A stretch of 9,845 nt of DNA from positions 1-9,845 of the forward strand of contig JALUYN010000491.1 of assembly GCA_027012915.1 (NCBI GenBank). Direction: 5' to 3'. Of this stretch, positions 1 to 6,045 are shown piece by piece. Below the pieces are notes generated by a model. The model was not told the origin of the DNA, did no database searches, and worked only from the letters and a program-made list of their open reading frames with translations. The DNA comes from Cellvibrionaceae bacterium. GTDB taxonomy: Bacteria > Pseudomonadota > Gammaproteobacteria > Pseudomonadales > Cellvibrionaceae. Both the position numbers and the translations under genes were made by a program. Within the stretch, counting starts at the first letter, position 1. Every line of letters begins with the position of its first letter.

Positions 1-1
1 T

Positions 2-616
2 GAACTGCCATACCTGCCTCAGGAACAATGTCAAAGCTGCGCTCTTCCGCTACCGAGCGACGCAGCACTGTGCCCTGAATGCCTGGCATCGCCACCTGCT
101 TTCGACAGTACACTGGCGTGCTTTCATTACCAGCCGCCGGTGGCCCAGTGGATTCACAACTTCAAGTATCAGGGCAACTTGGGAACCGGGCGACTACTGC
201 TCAGTGAACTGCGACAGAACATACAAACATCCGAAGCTCCTCTGCCAGACCTATTAGTCCCGATTCCCATGCCGCGACTGCGACAATGGCAGCGAGGCTT
301 TAACCAAACTCAATGGCTGGCAAGACAGCTGTCAAAGTCATTTAACATCCCCGTATGCCAGGCACTCTATGCAGCGTCAACGCAGCAAACTCAAGCAGGG
401 CAGCCTCGAAAAAATCGCCTAAAAAATAAACGTCATGGCTTTACCATCCCAATGAAAAAAGCAGTCCAGCTCCACGGCAAATACATTGCCCTGATCGACG
501 ATGTAATGACCACTGGCGCGACACTACGCAACGCCAGCAAAATTCTGAAAGATTCAGGTGCCTGCCGCGTGGATTTGTGGATAATAGCCAGAACAGCCAA
601 ACAAAATGGCAAATAA
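2..616 (+). CDS. comF: ComF family phosphoribosyltransferase-like protein (5' end cut off by window)
   Basis: The reading frame is open from base 2, so the gene starts before the window and 204 residues are visible; whole ComF proteins are usually about 230-245 residues. The visible N-terminus holds two CxxC pairs (Cys10/Cys13 and Cys24/Cys27 of the fragment), part of the zinc-finger region of ComF, followed by the family-typical PPAFD. Further on come the conserved RGFNQ segment (about residues 98-102) and the PRPP-binding loop IDDVMTTGAT (about residues 165-174). ComF is needed for DNA uptake in naturally competent bacteria and is thought to act in the cytoplasm on incoming single-stranded DNA; in other bacteria the homologue (GntX/YhgH) has no settled role. 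A GTG at 140 is an internal codon: starting there would discard the cysteine region. The next gene begins 82 bases downstream. Family assignment is strong; competence in this organism is only inferred. Confidence 0.93.
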   Translation, partial: ELPYLPQEQCQSCALPLPSDAALCPECLASPPAFDSTLACFHYQPPVAQWIHNFKYQGNLGTGRLLLSELRQNIQTSEAPLPDLLVPIPMPRLRQWQRGFNQTQWLARQLSKSFNIPVCQALYAASTQQTQAGQPRKNRLKNKRHGFTIPMKKAVQLHGKYIALIDDVMTTGATLRNASKILKDSGACRVDLWIIARTAKQNGK

Positions 617-698
617 GACACATGCTTATCCGAGACCGCCAACTTTTCCCCGGCGCGCCTCGTGAATTTACAGAGACAGAGACGCAGGAGACTGACGA

Positions 699-1826
699 AT
701 GAGCAAAGCCAACGTGGTTATCAGTGGCTTGGGGTTGTGGACCCCTGAAAACTCCATCACCAACGAAGAACTGGTAGAGAGCTATAACGCCTTCGCAGAC
801 CTGTACAACCAAGAAAATGCCGACGCTATTGCCGCCGGTGAGCTGACAGCCAAGCCCCACTCCACTGCAGATTTCATCGAGAAAGCCTCTGGCATCAAGT
901 CTCGCTACGTCTATATCAAAGATGGCATTCTCGATCCCGAGCGCATGCACCCGATCATTCCACTACGTGCGGAAGACGAACTGTCCGACCAGGCACAAAT
1001 GGCTGTAGCTGCCGCACGCAAGGCCATGGCTGCTGCCAACAAGTCCGGTGAAGACATCGACGCCGTGATCGTTTCCTGCGCCTATACCCAACGCTACTAT
1101 CCGGCCATCGCCATTGAGGTACAAAAAGAACTGGGCATCAACGGTTTTGGCTTCGACATGCTGGTAGCCTGCTCCGCTGCAACCTTCGCACTGCAACGCG
1201 CCTACGAAATGGTGGCAGCTGAAACCGCCAAGTGCGTTCTGGTCATCAACCCTGAACTGACCTCACCCCAGAATAATTTCCGTGATCGTGACAGCCACTT
1301 TATTTTCGGCGACGTCGCCACCGCCACCATCGTCGAGCGCGCCGAAACCTGCAACAGCGAGCACAGCTACGATGTACTGGGCACCAAAGCAGTGACCACT
1401 TTCTCCAACAACATTCGCTCGAACATCGGCTATATGGTTAACGCCAACAACGACGATCCTTTCGCGGAACACAACTTCTTCCACCAGCAAGGTCGAAAAG
1501 TATTCAAGGAAGTGTGTCCAATGGCGGCACAGCATATCAGCAGCCACTTGGAAGAAACTGGCGTTGCGACTGCAGATGTAAAACGCTGGTTTCTGCACCA
1601 GGCCAATATCAATATGAATGTTCTGATTACCAAGAAGCTGCTGGGTCGCGATCCAGAACCCGGTGAGGCACCAATTGTTTTAGACACCTACGCCAACACA
1701 GCTTCCGCCGGCTCTCTGATTGCATTGAATCTCAACCATGAAGATCTGCAGTCCGGTGACCACGCACTGGTGTGCTCGTTTGGCGCGGGCTACTCTATCG
1801 GCAGCCTGGTATTGCGCAAGCGATAA
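699..1826 (+). CDS. beta-ketoacyl-ACP synthase III, long FabH-like form
   Basis: This 375-residue protein belongs to the thiolase-fold ketoacyl synthase III family, which starts fatty-acid chains by decarboxylative condensation of an acyl-CoA primer with malonyl-ACP. The catalytic triad is intact: Cys158 in VACSAAT, His300 in FLHQAN and Asn333 in YANTASAG. The C-terminal GAGYSIGS segment is also typical. It is about 60 residues longer than classical FabH (about 317); the extra length is mostly in the N-terminal 30-90 region. This and its wording (GLWTPENSITNEELV, EKASGIKSRY) resemble, from memory, P. aeruginosa PA3286, reported to draw octanoyl-CoA from beta-oxidation back into fatty-acid synthesis. 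No other fab gene is nearby, which fits an accessory rather than the housekeeping enzyme. The ATG follows an AGGAG at 686-690 with 8-base spacing. The substrate is not readable from the sequence. Confidence 0.92.
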   Translation: MSKANVVISGLGLWTPENSITNEELVESYNAFADLYNQENADAIAAGELTAKPHSTADFIEKASGIKSRYVYIKDGILDPERMHPIIPLRAEDELSDQAQMAVAAARKAMAAANKSGEDIDAVIVSCAYTQRYYPAIAIEVQKELGINGFGFDMLVACSAATFALQRAYEMVAAETAKCVLVINPELTSPQNNFRDRDSHFIFGDVATATIVERAETCNSEHSYDVLGTKAVTTFSNNIRSNIGYMVNANNDDPFAEHNFFHQQGRKVFKEVCPMAAQHISSHLEETGVATADVKRWFLHQANINMNVLITKKLLGRDPEPGEAPIVLDTYANTASAGSLIALNLNHEDLQSGDHALVCSFGAGYSIGSLVLRKR

Positions 1827-1836
1827 GCCACCCTTT

Positions 1837-1863
1837 GGGGAGAGCAATTCAATCGCTCTCCCC
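1837..1863 (+). terminator. Perfect 9-bp hairpin after the KAS III gene, probable weak terminator
   Basis: The arms GGGGAGAGC (1837-1845) and GCTCTCCCC (1855-1863) pair perfectly around a 9-base loop, 10 bases after the KAS III stop codon. The stem is GC-rich, but what follows (TTGCCTT) is a poor U-tract, so termination may be partial. It stands between the KAS III gene and srkA and would separate or attenuate their transcription. Confidence 0.55.
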
Positions 1864-1897
1864 TTGCCTTCCGAACGACCAACTGCAGACTATCCGC

Positions 1898-2893
1898 TTG
1901 ACTCAATCCAGCCACCCTTTCGACGCTCTGACCCCCGATACCGTTATAGACGCCATTGAAGCCGAGGGTTTCTATTGCGACGGTCGTATCTATCCTCTCA
2001 ACAGTTATGAAAACCGCGTCTATCAGGTGGGGATCGAAGACGGGCAACCGATTATCGCGAAGTTCTATCGCCCCGAACGCTGGAGCCAAGAGCAATTACA
2101 GGAAGAGCATGACTTTTGCCTGGAGCTGGCTGCAGAAGACTTCCCTGTTGTCGCCCCGCTACTCAACGATCAAGGGGAGAGTTTGAGGCAACAACACGGT
2201 TTCAACGTTGCTCTGTACCCGCGACGTGGCGGTCAGGCACCCGAGCTGGACTTTGGCGACAATCTGGAAATCATGGGTCGCTTTCTGGGACGGTTGCACA
2301 ATGTCGGTTATTTAAAACCGTTTGAATATCGCCCAGCAATTACCGTGGAAGACTTCGCCATATCCAGCAGCCGCTTTCTGCTGGAACAGCAGTTTATTCC
2401 TATAGAGCTGCGTCCGGCTTATGAAAGCCTGATCGACGATTTGATTCCACGACTGCAAGAAGCCTTCGCCGCAGTTTCGTTTGAAACCCTGCGACTGCAC
2501 GGCGACTGCCACCCAGCCAACATTCTGTGGCGCGATGACGCTCCCCACTTTGTCGATTTCGACGATGCCCGCAATGGCCCCGCAGTCCAGGACATCTGGA
2601 TGCTATTGTCCGGTGATCAACCGCAACAACAGCGACAATTGGAACAAGTGCTGCGCGGCTATCGTCAGTTCTGCCCATTTGCAGGCGCCGAACTGAAGTT
2701 GATCGAACCACTGCGCACACTGCGCATTATCAACTACAGCGCTTGGCTGGCGCGCCGCTGGGAAGACCCCGCCTTTCCTCACAACTTTACCTGGTTTAAC
2801 AGTGTGCGCTACTGGTCTGATCACGTACTGAGCCTCAGAGAACAGCAGGCGGCTCTGCAGGAATCCCCACTGAAGATGCCCGATTTTTTCTAG
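1898..2893 (+). CDS. srkA: Stress response kinase A (SrkA/YihE), serine/threonine protein kinase
   Basis: With the start at the TTG of 1898 the protein has 331 residues, close to the 328 of E. coli SrkA. It aligns with that protein along its whole length as I recall it: HPFDALTPDTVIDAI, PLNSYENRVYQ (33-43), KFYRPERW (55-62, with the ATP-site Lys55), HGDCHPANILW (201-211, catalytic Asp203 and Asn208), VDFDDARNGPAVQD (219-232, metal-binding Asp220) and a C-terminal AWLARRWEDPAFP. It has the APH/choline-kinase fold. In E. coli it is a cytoplasmic kinase of the Cpx envelope-stress regulon that counteracts MazEF-linked death under stress. The frame is open back to a GTG at 1772 and a TTG at 1835, but the first lies inside the KAS III gene, the second precedes the hairpin, and neither adds family-like sequence. 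No good Shine-Dalgarno precedes 1898, so the start is the least certain part. Confidence 0.9.
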   Translation: MTQSSHPFDALTPDTVIDAIEAEGFYCDGRIYPLNSYENRVYQVGIEDGQPIIAKFYRPERWSQEQLQEEHDFCLELAAEDFPVVAPLLNDQGESLRQQHGFNVALYPRRGGQAPELDFGDNLEIMGRFLGRLHNVGYLKPFEYRPAITVEDFAISSSRFLLEQQFIPIELRPAYESLIDDLIPRLQEAFAAVSFETLRLHGDCHPANILWRDDAPHFVDFDDARNGPAVQDIWMLLSGDQPQQQRQLEQVLRGYRQFCPFAGAELKLIEPLRTLRIINYSAWLARRWEDPAFPHNFTWFNSVRYWSDHVLSLREQQAALQESPLKMPDFF

Positions 2894-2963
2894 CGCGGAA
2901 ATGACAAAAACCGGTATTCGCGTTAAGGTTTGCCCCGAGAATCATCAGCAAGCGGAATTTGAC

Positions 2964-3740
2964 ATGCCCTGCGCAGACGCCACCTGGAAAGCCATTCAGC
3001 AAGAGACTTTGGAACAGGCCAGCCAAGAACCCATTCTCGCGAGTTTTCTGCACGCAACCATTCTGAATCACAACACGATGGAAGACGCGCTGAGCTACCA
3101 CCTGGCCAACAAGCTCGGCAGCCCCGCCGCTTCTTCCATGCTGATTCGAGAAGTTATTCTCGAAGCTCTGACCAAAGATGAATGCATCAGCTGTGCCGCG
3201 GTTGCCGATATCAATGCAGTAAAGGAACGCGATTCCGCCTGCGACAATCTCTCGACACCATTTCTATTTTTCAAAGGCTTTCACGCCCTGCAATCTCATC
3301 GTGTGGCCCACTGGCTTTGGAATCATCAGCGCCGTGAACTGGCTCTGTTTCTACAGAACCGCAATTCCGTCATTTTCGGCGTCGACATCCATCCCGCCGC
3401 GAAACTCGGTGAAGGCATTATGCTGGACCATGCTACAGGTATTGTGATCGGCGAAACCTCAGTCGTGGGGGACAATGTGTCACTGATGCAGTCCGTCACC
3501 CTTGGAGGCACAGGTAAAGACGCTGGCGATCGCCACCCGAAAATTGAAGCTGGCGTAATGATCGGACCGGGATCCAAAATCCTCGGGAATATCGTGATTG
3601 GTGAAGGTGCCAAAGTCTGCGCCGGCAGCGTTGTTCTGAAACCCGTGTCAGCGCACACCACAGTAGCTGGAGTCCCCGCAGTTGAAGTGGGACAGCCGCA
3701 ATCGCAACAGCCAGCGCTGGATATGAATCAGAACATTTAG
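2964..3740 (+). CDS. cysE: Serine O-acetyltransferase (CysE)
   Basis: CysE transfers acetyl from acetyl-CoA to L-serine, giving O-acetylserine, the committed step of cysteine synthesis in the cytoplasm. From the ATG at 2964 it has 258 residues (E. coli: 273). The N-terminal helical domain (PILASFLHATILNH, LSTPFLFFKGFHALQSHR) is followed by a left-handed beta-helix of hexapeptide repeats from about 135 to 240. The catalytic residues fall where expected: Asp141 in VDIHPAAK, His156 in MLDHATG and His191 in GDRHPKI (E. coli Asp143, His158, His193). The protein ends in MNQNI with a C-terminal isoleucine, as needed to dock into CysK. The alternative ATG at 2901 would add 21 unconserved residues and has GGA only a few bases away; 2964 has GCGGA about 7 bases upstream and matches the usual N-terminus. 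It lies 70 bases after srkA, probably co-transcribed. Converges with fimX. Confidence 0.95.
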   Translation: MPCADATWKAIQQETLEQASQEPILASFLHATILNHNTMEDALSYHLANKLGSPAASSMLIREVILEALTKDECISCAAVADINAVKERDSACDNLSTPFLFFKGFHALQSHRVAHWLWNHQRRELALFLQNRNSVIFGVDIHPAAKLGEGIMLDHATGIVIGETSVVGDNVSLMQSVTLGGTGKDAGDRHPKIEAGVMIGPGSKILGNIVIGEGAKVCAGSVVLKPVSAHTTVAGVPAVEVGQPQSQQPALDMNQNI

Positions 3741-3802
3741 GGCCAGTTAACGCTATTGTTGTCAGCCCCCAAGCCTTCGATGAACCCCGTATTCACCTAT
3801 GA

Positions 3803-5890
3803 CTATTCTTCATCCATATTGAAGTCGTAGTTCATGTCCGCGCTGGGCGCTTGCAAATAGTGGCCCTGGATATAGTGCACACCGCTCTGCCATAGCGTGG
3901 ACAACACGCTGGCATTCTCAACAAACGGTACCACCGTAATTTTATCTTCGTCCAACAGCTGCTTGATCAAGTTACTGAGGGTTTCGGGACTCTCTTTATT
4001 GTCCTGTATATCCTGGGTAAAGGAACCGTGCACCTTCACGTAGTTGCAGGGCACATGCTTGAGCGTGTTGAAGGGATTCAAGGAGCAACCGAAATTGCTG
4101 ATGGACGATGCGCTGTTCATATCCGCCAAGCCAACGAAGAATGCCTTGGCCGCGTTCATATGGTTGGTGATGTCTTTTTCATTGGCCTGAAACACCACGG
4201 CGTCAGCTGGCAACTTCGCAGCTTTGAAAGCCACTGCCAACCATGGCAACAGTGATTCATCCAACAGTGACTGACGTGAAACATTAATCAGCATTCGGGT
4301 TTTGGATCCCCCACCGCGATGTTTCGACAGCATCTTGATGGATTCCAGAATTACCCAGCGATCAATCTTGGTGGTAGCACCGATCTGATCCGCCACCTCG
4401 AGAAACTCACCCGGCGATACCACTTCATCATCATCGTTCTTCATGCGCAACAGGACTTCGTAAAAGCCGTCCTCAGAACCACGCAAACTAATGATCGGCT
4501 GAAACAGCAGATGGAAGCGATTGTTATCCATGGCGCTCTGCACCATCTTCGCAATATCCGCCACCATTTTCTCATCTTCCGGCAGCTCGGGCTCGAACAG
4601 TGACACCGTGTTATCGGAATCTTCAGCCCCATCACAGGCGCGCACCGCCTGATCGATAACGCTCTCGGCATTGCTACTGGTTTCATTAATCAACGCCACG
4701 CCGATCGAAACCGTAAGCTGTAACGTCACACCGTCTACCTCGAGCACTTTGCCCTCAACGGCTTCGCGCACATGCTCACTCCAGGACAATGCCACATCGG
4801 CATTGCAGCCTGGCAGCAACACCATAAATGCATCGTCGGAGAATCTCGCCAACAACTGCTTTTCAGAACAACTCTGACCAACAAAGCCCGCCAAATCAGC
4901 CAGTGCCGCATCGGTAGAACTGAGCCCTACCTTGTCTTTCACACTGCTGTCGAATTGATCGATTTGGATATACGCCAGGGCGCTGCTGGATTCCGATTCC
5001 AGCACGACAGACACCTCGCGCTCGAGCGCTTCGGTGAGATAATTCCGATTGAACAGTCCTGTAACCTGGTCCTGACACTTGAGCTTCTCCAGCTCTTCTT
5101 CCAGCCCCTGGTCATTGACCGCCTGGGCGGGCACCAGAAACTGAATACAGTGTTCCTCTTCATAGAGGGCATTGCACACCTCTACTTTGATAGGTGTCAG
5201 AGAACCATCGGTGAGTAATCCGCCAAATTCCAGCTCACAACTCTCCGCCTCATCCCCTTTGAGGGTAAAATCCTTGAGAAATTGCTTCACACTCGCCTGA
5301 TCTCCATCTCCGACAGTGTCGATGACCGGCATACATTCAATATCGTCCTTGTCGTCATAACCGAAGCGCTCGGCAAAGGACTGATTGGCAAACAGGTACA
5401 TGCCATCTTGCACATAGGCAATGGCATCTCTGGAACTCTCCAGCAATTTCTGACTGCGGCGCTCGGCCTCGAGAAATTTGCGTTCGGCGTGGCGCATCAA
5501 TTTGCGCTGACTGCGGTTCTCCATTTCACGCTGCAATACCAACAACAAGTGCTGATCTTCGTCCAACAAAATGGCGTCTGCTGCGCCAATTTTCATAGCT
5601 TCGACAACGGGTCGAGAACCTTCTTCATCAGTGAGAAGAATAACGGGGACATCTTTCTTAAGGCGTTTGATCTGGCGAATGGCGCTGATCGGCTCTACGG
5701 ACTGGGATTGATCGTGGGCAATCAGTAGATCCCAAACCTGCTCCTGCAGCAGTTTTACGAGACCTTCTTCACTTTCGACGTGTTGCGCTCGGGTGGAACG
5801 GCCGGCATTGTTGAGCATGCTGATGAGACGCTCGGCCTCTGAACGCGAGTCATTGATAATCAGCAAGCGAATCGTATCGTTTACGGTCAT
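3803..5890 (-). CDS. fimX: FimX-like c-di-GMP receptor (REC-PAS-GGDEF-EAL, degenerate)
   Basis: The 695-residue protein has a receiver domain (about 6-122), a charged helical linker (about 123-150), a PAS domain (about 148-255), a GGDEF domain (about 268-432) and an EAL domain (about 445-690). P. aeruginosa FimX has 691 residues and the same order. Both catalytic sites are broken: the GGDEF signature is SDDAF (351-355), and the EAL signature is EVL (478-480); the DDFG motif is replaced by SNFG (598-601). The EVLLR arginine (Arg482) and IQGHYLQAP (674-682), which in FimX help bind c-di-GMP, are kept. The receiver lacks a clear phospho-acceptor: His59 sits near the usual Asp position. FimX acts at the cell pole and supports type IV pilus assembly through PilZ and PilB, known from Pseudomonas and Xanthomonas. 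An in-frame TAG lies two codons before the ATG, so the start is fixed; AGGA is unusually close to it. Pilus function here is inferred. Confidence 0.9.
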   Translation of the reverse strand: MTVNDTIRLLIINDSRSEAERLISMLNNAGRSTRAQHVESEEGLVKLLQEQVWDLLIAHDQSQSVEPISAIRQIKRLKKDVPVILLTDEEGSRPVVEAMKIGAADAILLDEDQHLLLVLQREMENRSQRKLMRHAERKFLEAERRSQKLLESSRDAIAYVQDGMYLFANQSFAERFGYDDKDDIECMPVIDTVGDGDQASVKQFLKDFTLKGDEAESCELEFGGLLTDGSLTPIKVEVCNALYEEEHCIQFLVPAQAVNDQGLEEELEKLKCQDQVTGLFNRNYLTEALEREVSVVLESESSSALAYIQIDQFDSSVKDKVGLSSTDAALADLAGFVGQSCSEKQLLARFSDDAFMVLLPGCNADVALSWSEHVREAVEGKVLEVDGVTLQLTVSIGVALINETSSNAESVIDQAVRACDGAEDSDNTVSLFEPELPEDEKMVADIAKMVQSAMDNNRFHLLFQPIISLRGSEDGFYEVLLRMKNDDDEVVSPGEFLEVADQIGATTKIDRWVILESIKMLSKHRGGGSKTRMLINVSRQSLLDESLLPWLAVAFKAAKLPADAVVFQANEKDITNHMNAAKAFFVGLADMNSASSISNFGCSLNPFNTLKHVPCNYVKVHGSFTQDIQDNKESPETLSNLIKQLLDEDKITVVPFVENASVLSTLWQSGVHYIQGHYLQAPSADMNYDFNMDEE

Positions 5891-5959
5891 TTCCTAACAG
5901 CCACTTCCTATAATTCCTTGTCCACCCTGCCCACCGATGGGAGACGCTCACGTTAATCG

Positions 5960-5988
5960 ATTATGACGATTCACGCCAGTTCTGCCCA
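5960..5988 (-). promoter_or_regulatory. Candidate sigma-70 promoter for fimX
   Basis: Read on the minus strand, TGGGCA (5983-5988) and CATAAT (5960-5965) are separated by 17 bases. They match the -35 and -10 consensus at 4 and 5 of 6 positions. The -10 ends about 70 bases before the fimX start. It was found by eye only. Confidence 0.3.
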
Positions 5989-5989
5989 T

Positions 5990-6011
5990 CTACAACAGCG
6001 TGGAATTGTAG
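5990..6011 (-). repeat. Inverted repeat in the fimW-fimX gap (6-bp arms)
   Basis: The arms CTACAA (5990-5995) and TTGTAG (6006-6011) pair perfectly around a 10-base loop. It lies just upstream of the candidate fimX promoter, so it could be a hairpin in the fimW 3' end or a regulator site. No T-tract follows. A chance origin for 6-bp arms is quite possible. Confidence 0.3.
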
Positions 6012-6012
6012 C

Positions 6013-6041
6013 TGCCAGCAGTGCCCGTAAACAAGCTGGCA
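6013..6041 (-). repeat. Inverted repeat 4 bases after the fimW stop (7-bp arms)
   Basis: The arms TGCCAGC (6013-6019) and GCTGGCA (6035-6041) pair perfectly around a 15-base loop, directly after the fimW-like stop codon at 6046-6048. In the fimW transcript this would be a 3' hairpin. The bases after it (GCTACAATTCC on the minus strand) are not a terminator U-tract, so it may stabilise the transcript end or be a weak or Rho-assisted stop. Confidence 0.35.
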
Positions 6042-6045
6042 CAGG

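Noticed and set aside
617..698. Possible promoter or hairpin before the KAS III gene
   Set aside because: Only a GGCGCGCC palindrome (652-659) and a short GAGAC-like repetition are visible; no acceptable -35/-10 pair was found.
441..950. Long antisense open frame of 169 codons across the comF end and the KAS III start
   Set aside because: It lies opposite two well-recognised genes, has no family-like motifs and no ribosome-binding site; it is best explained as a shadow of their codon use.
3741..3802. Possible bidirectional terminator between convergent cysE and fimX
   Set aside because: I looked for a stem with a T-run on either strand in these 62 bases and found none convincing.
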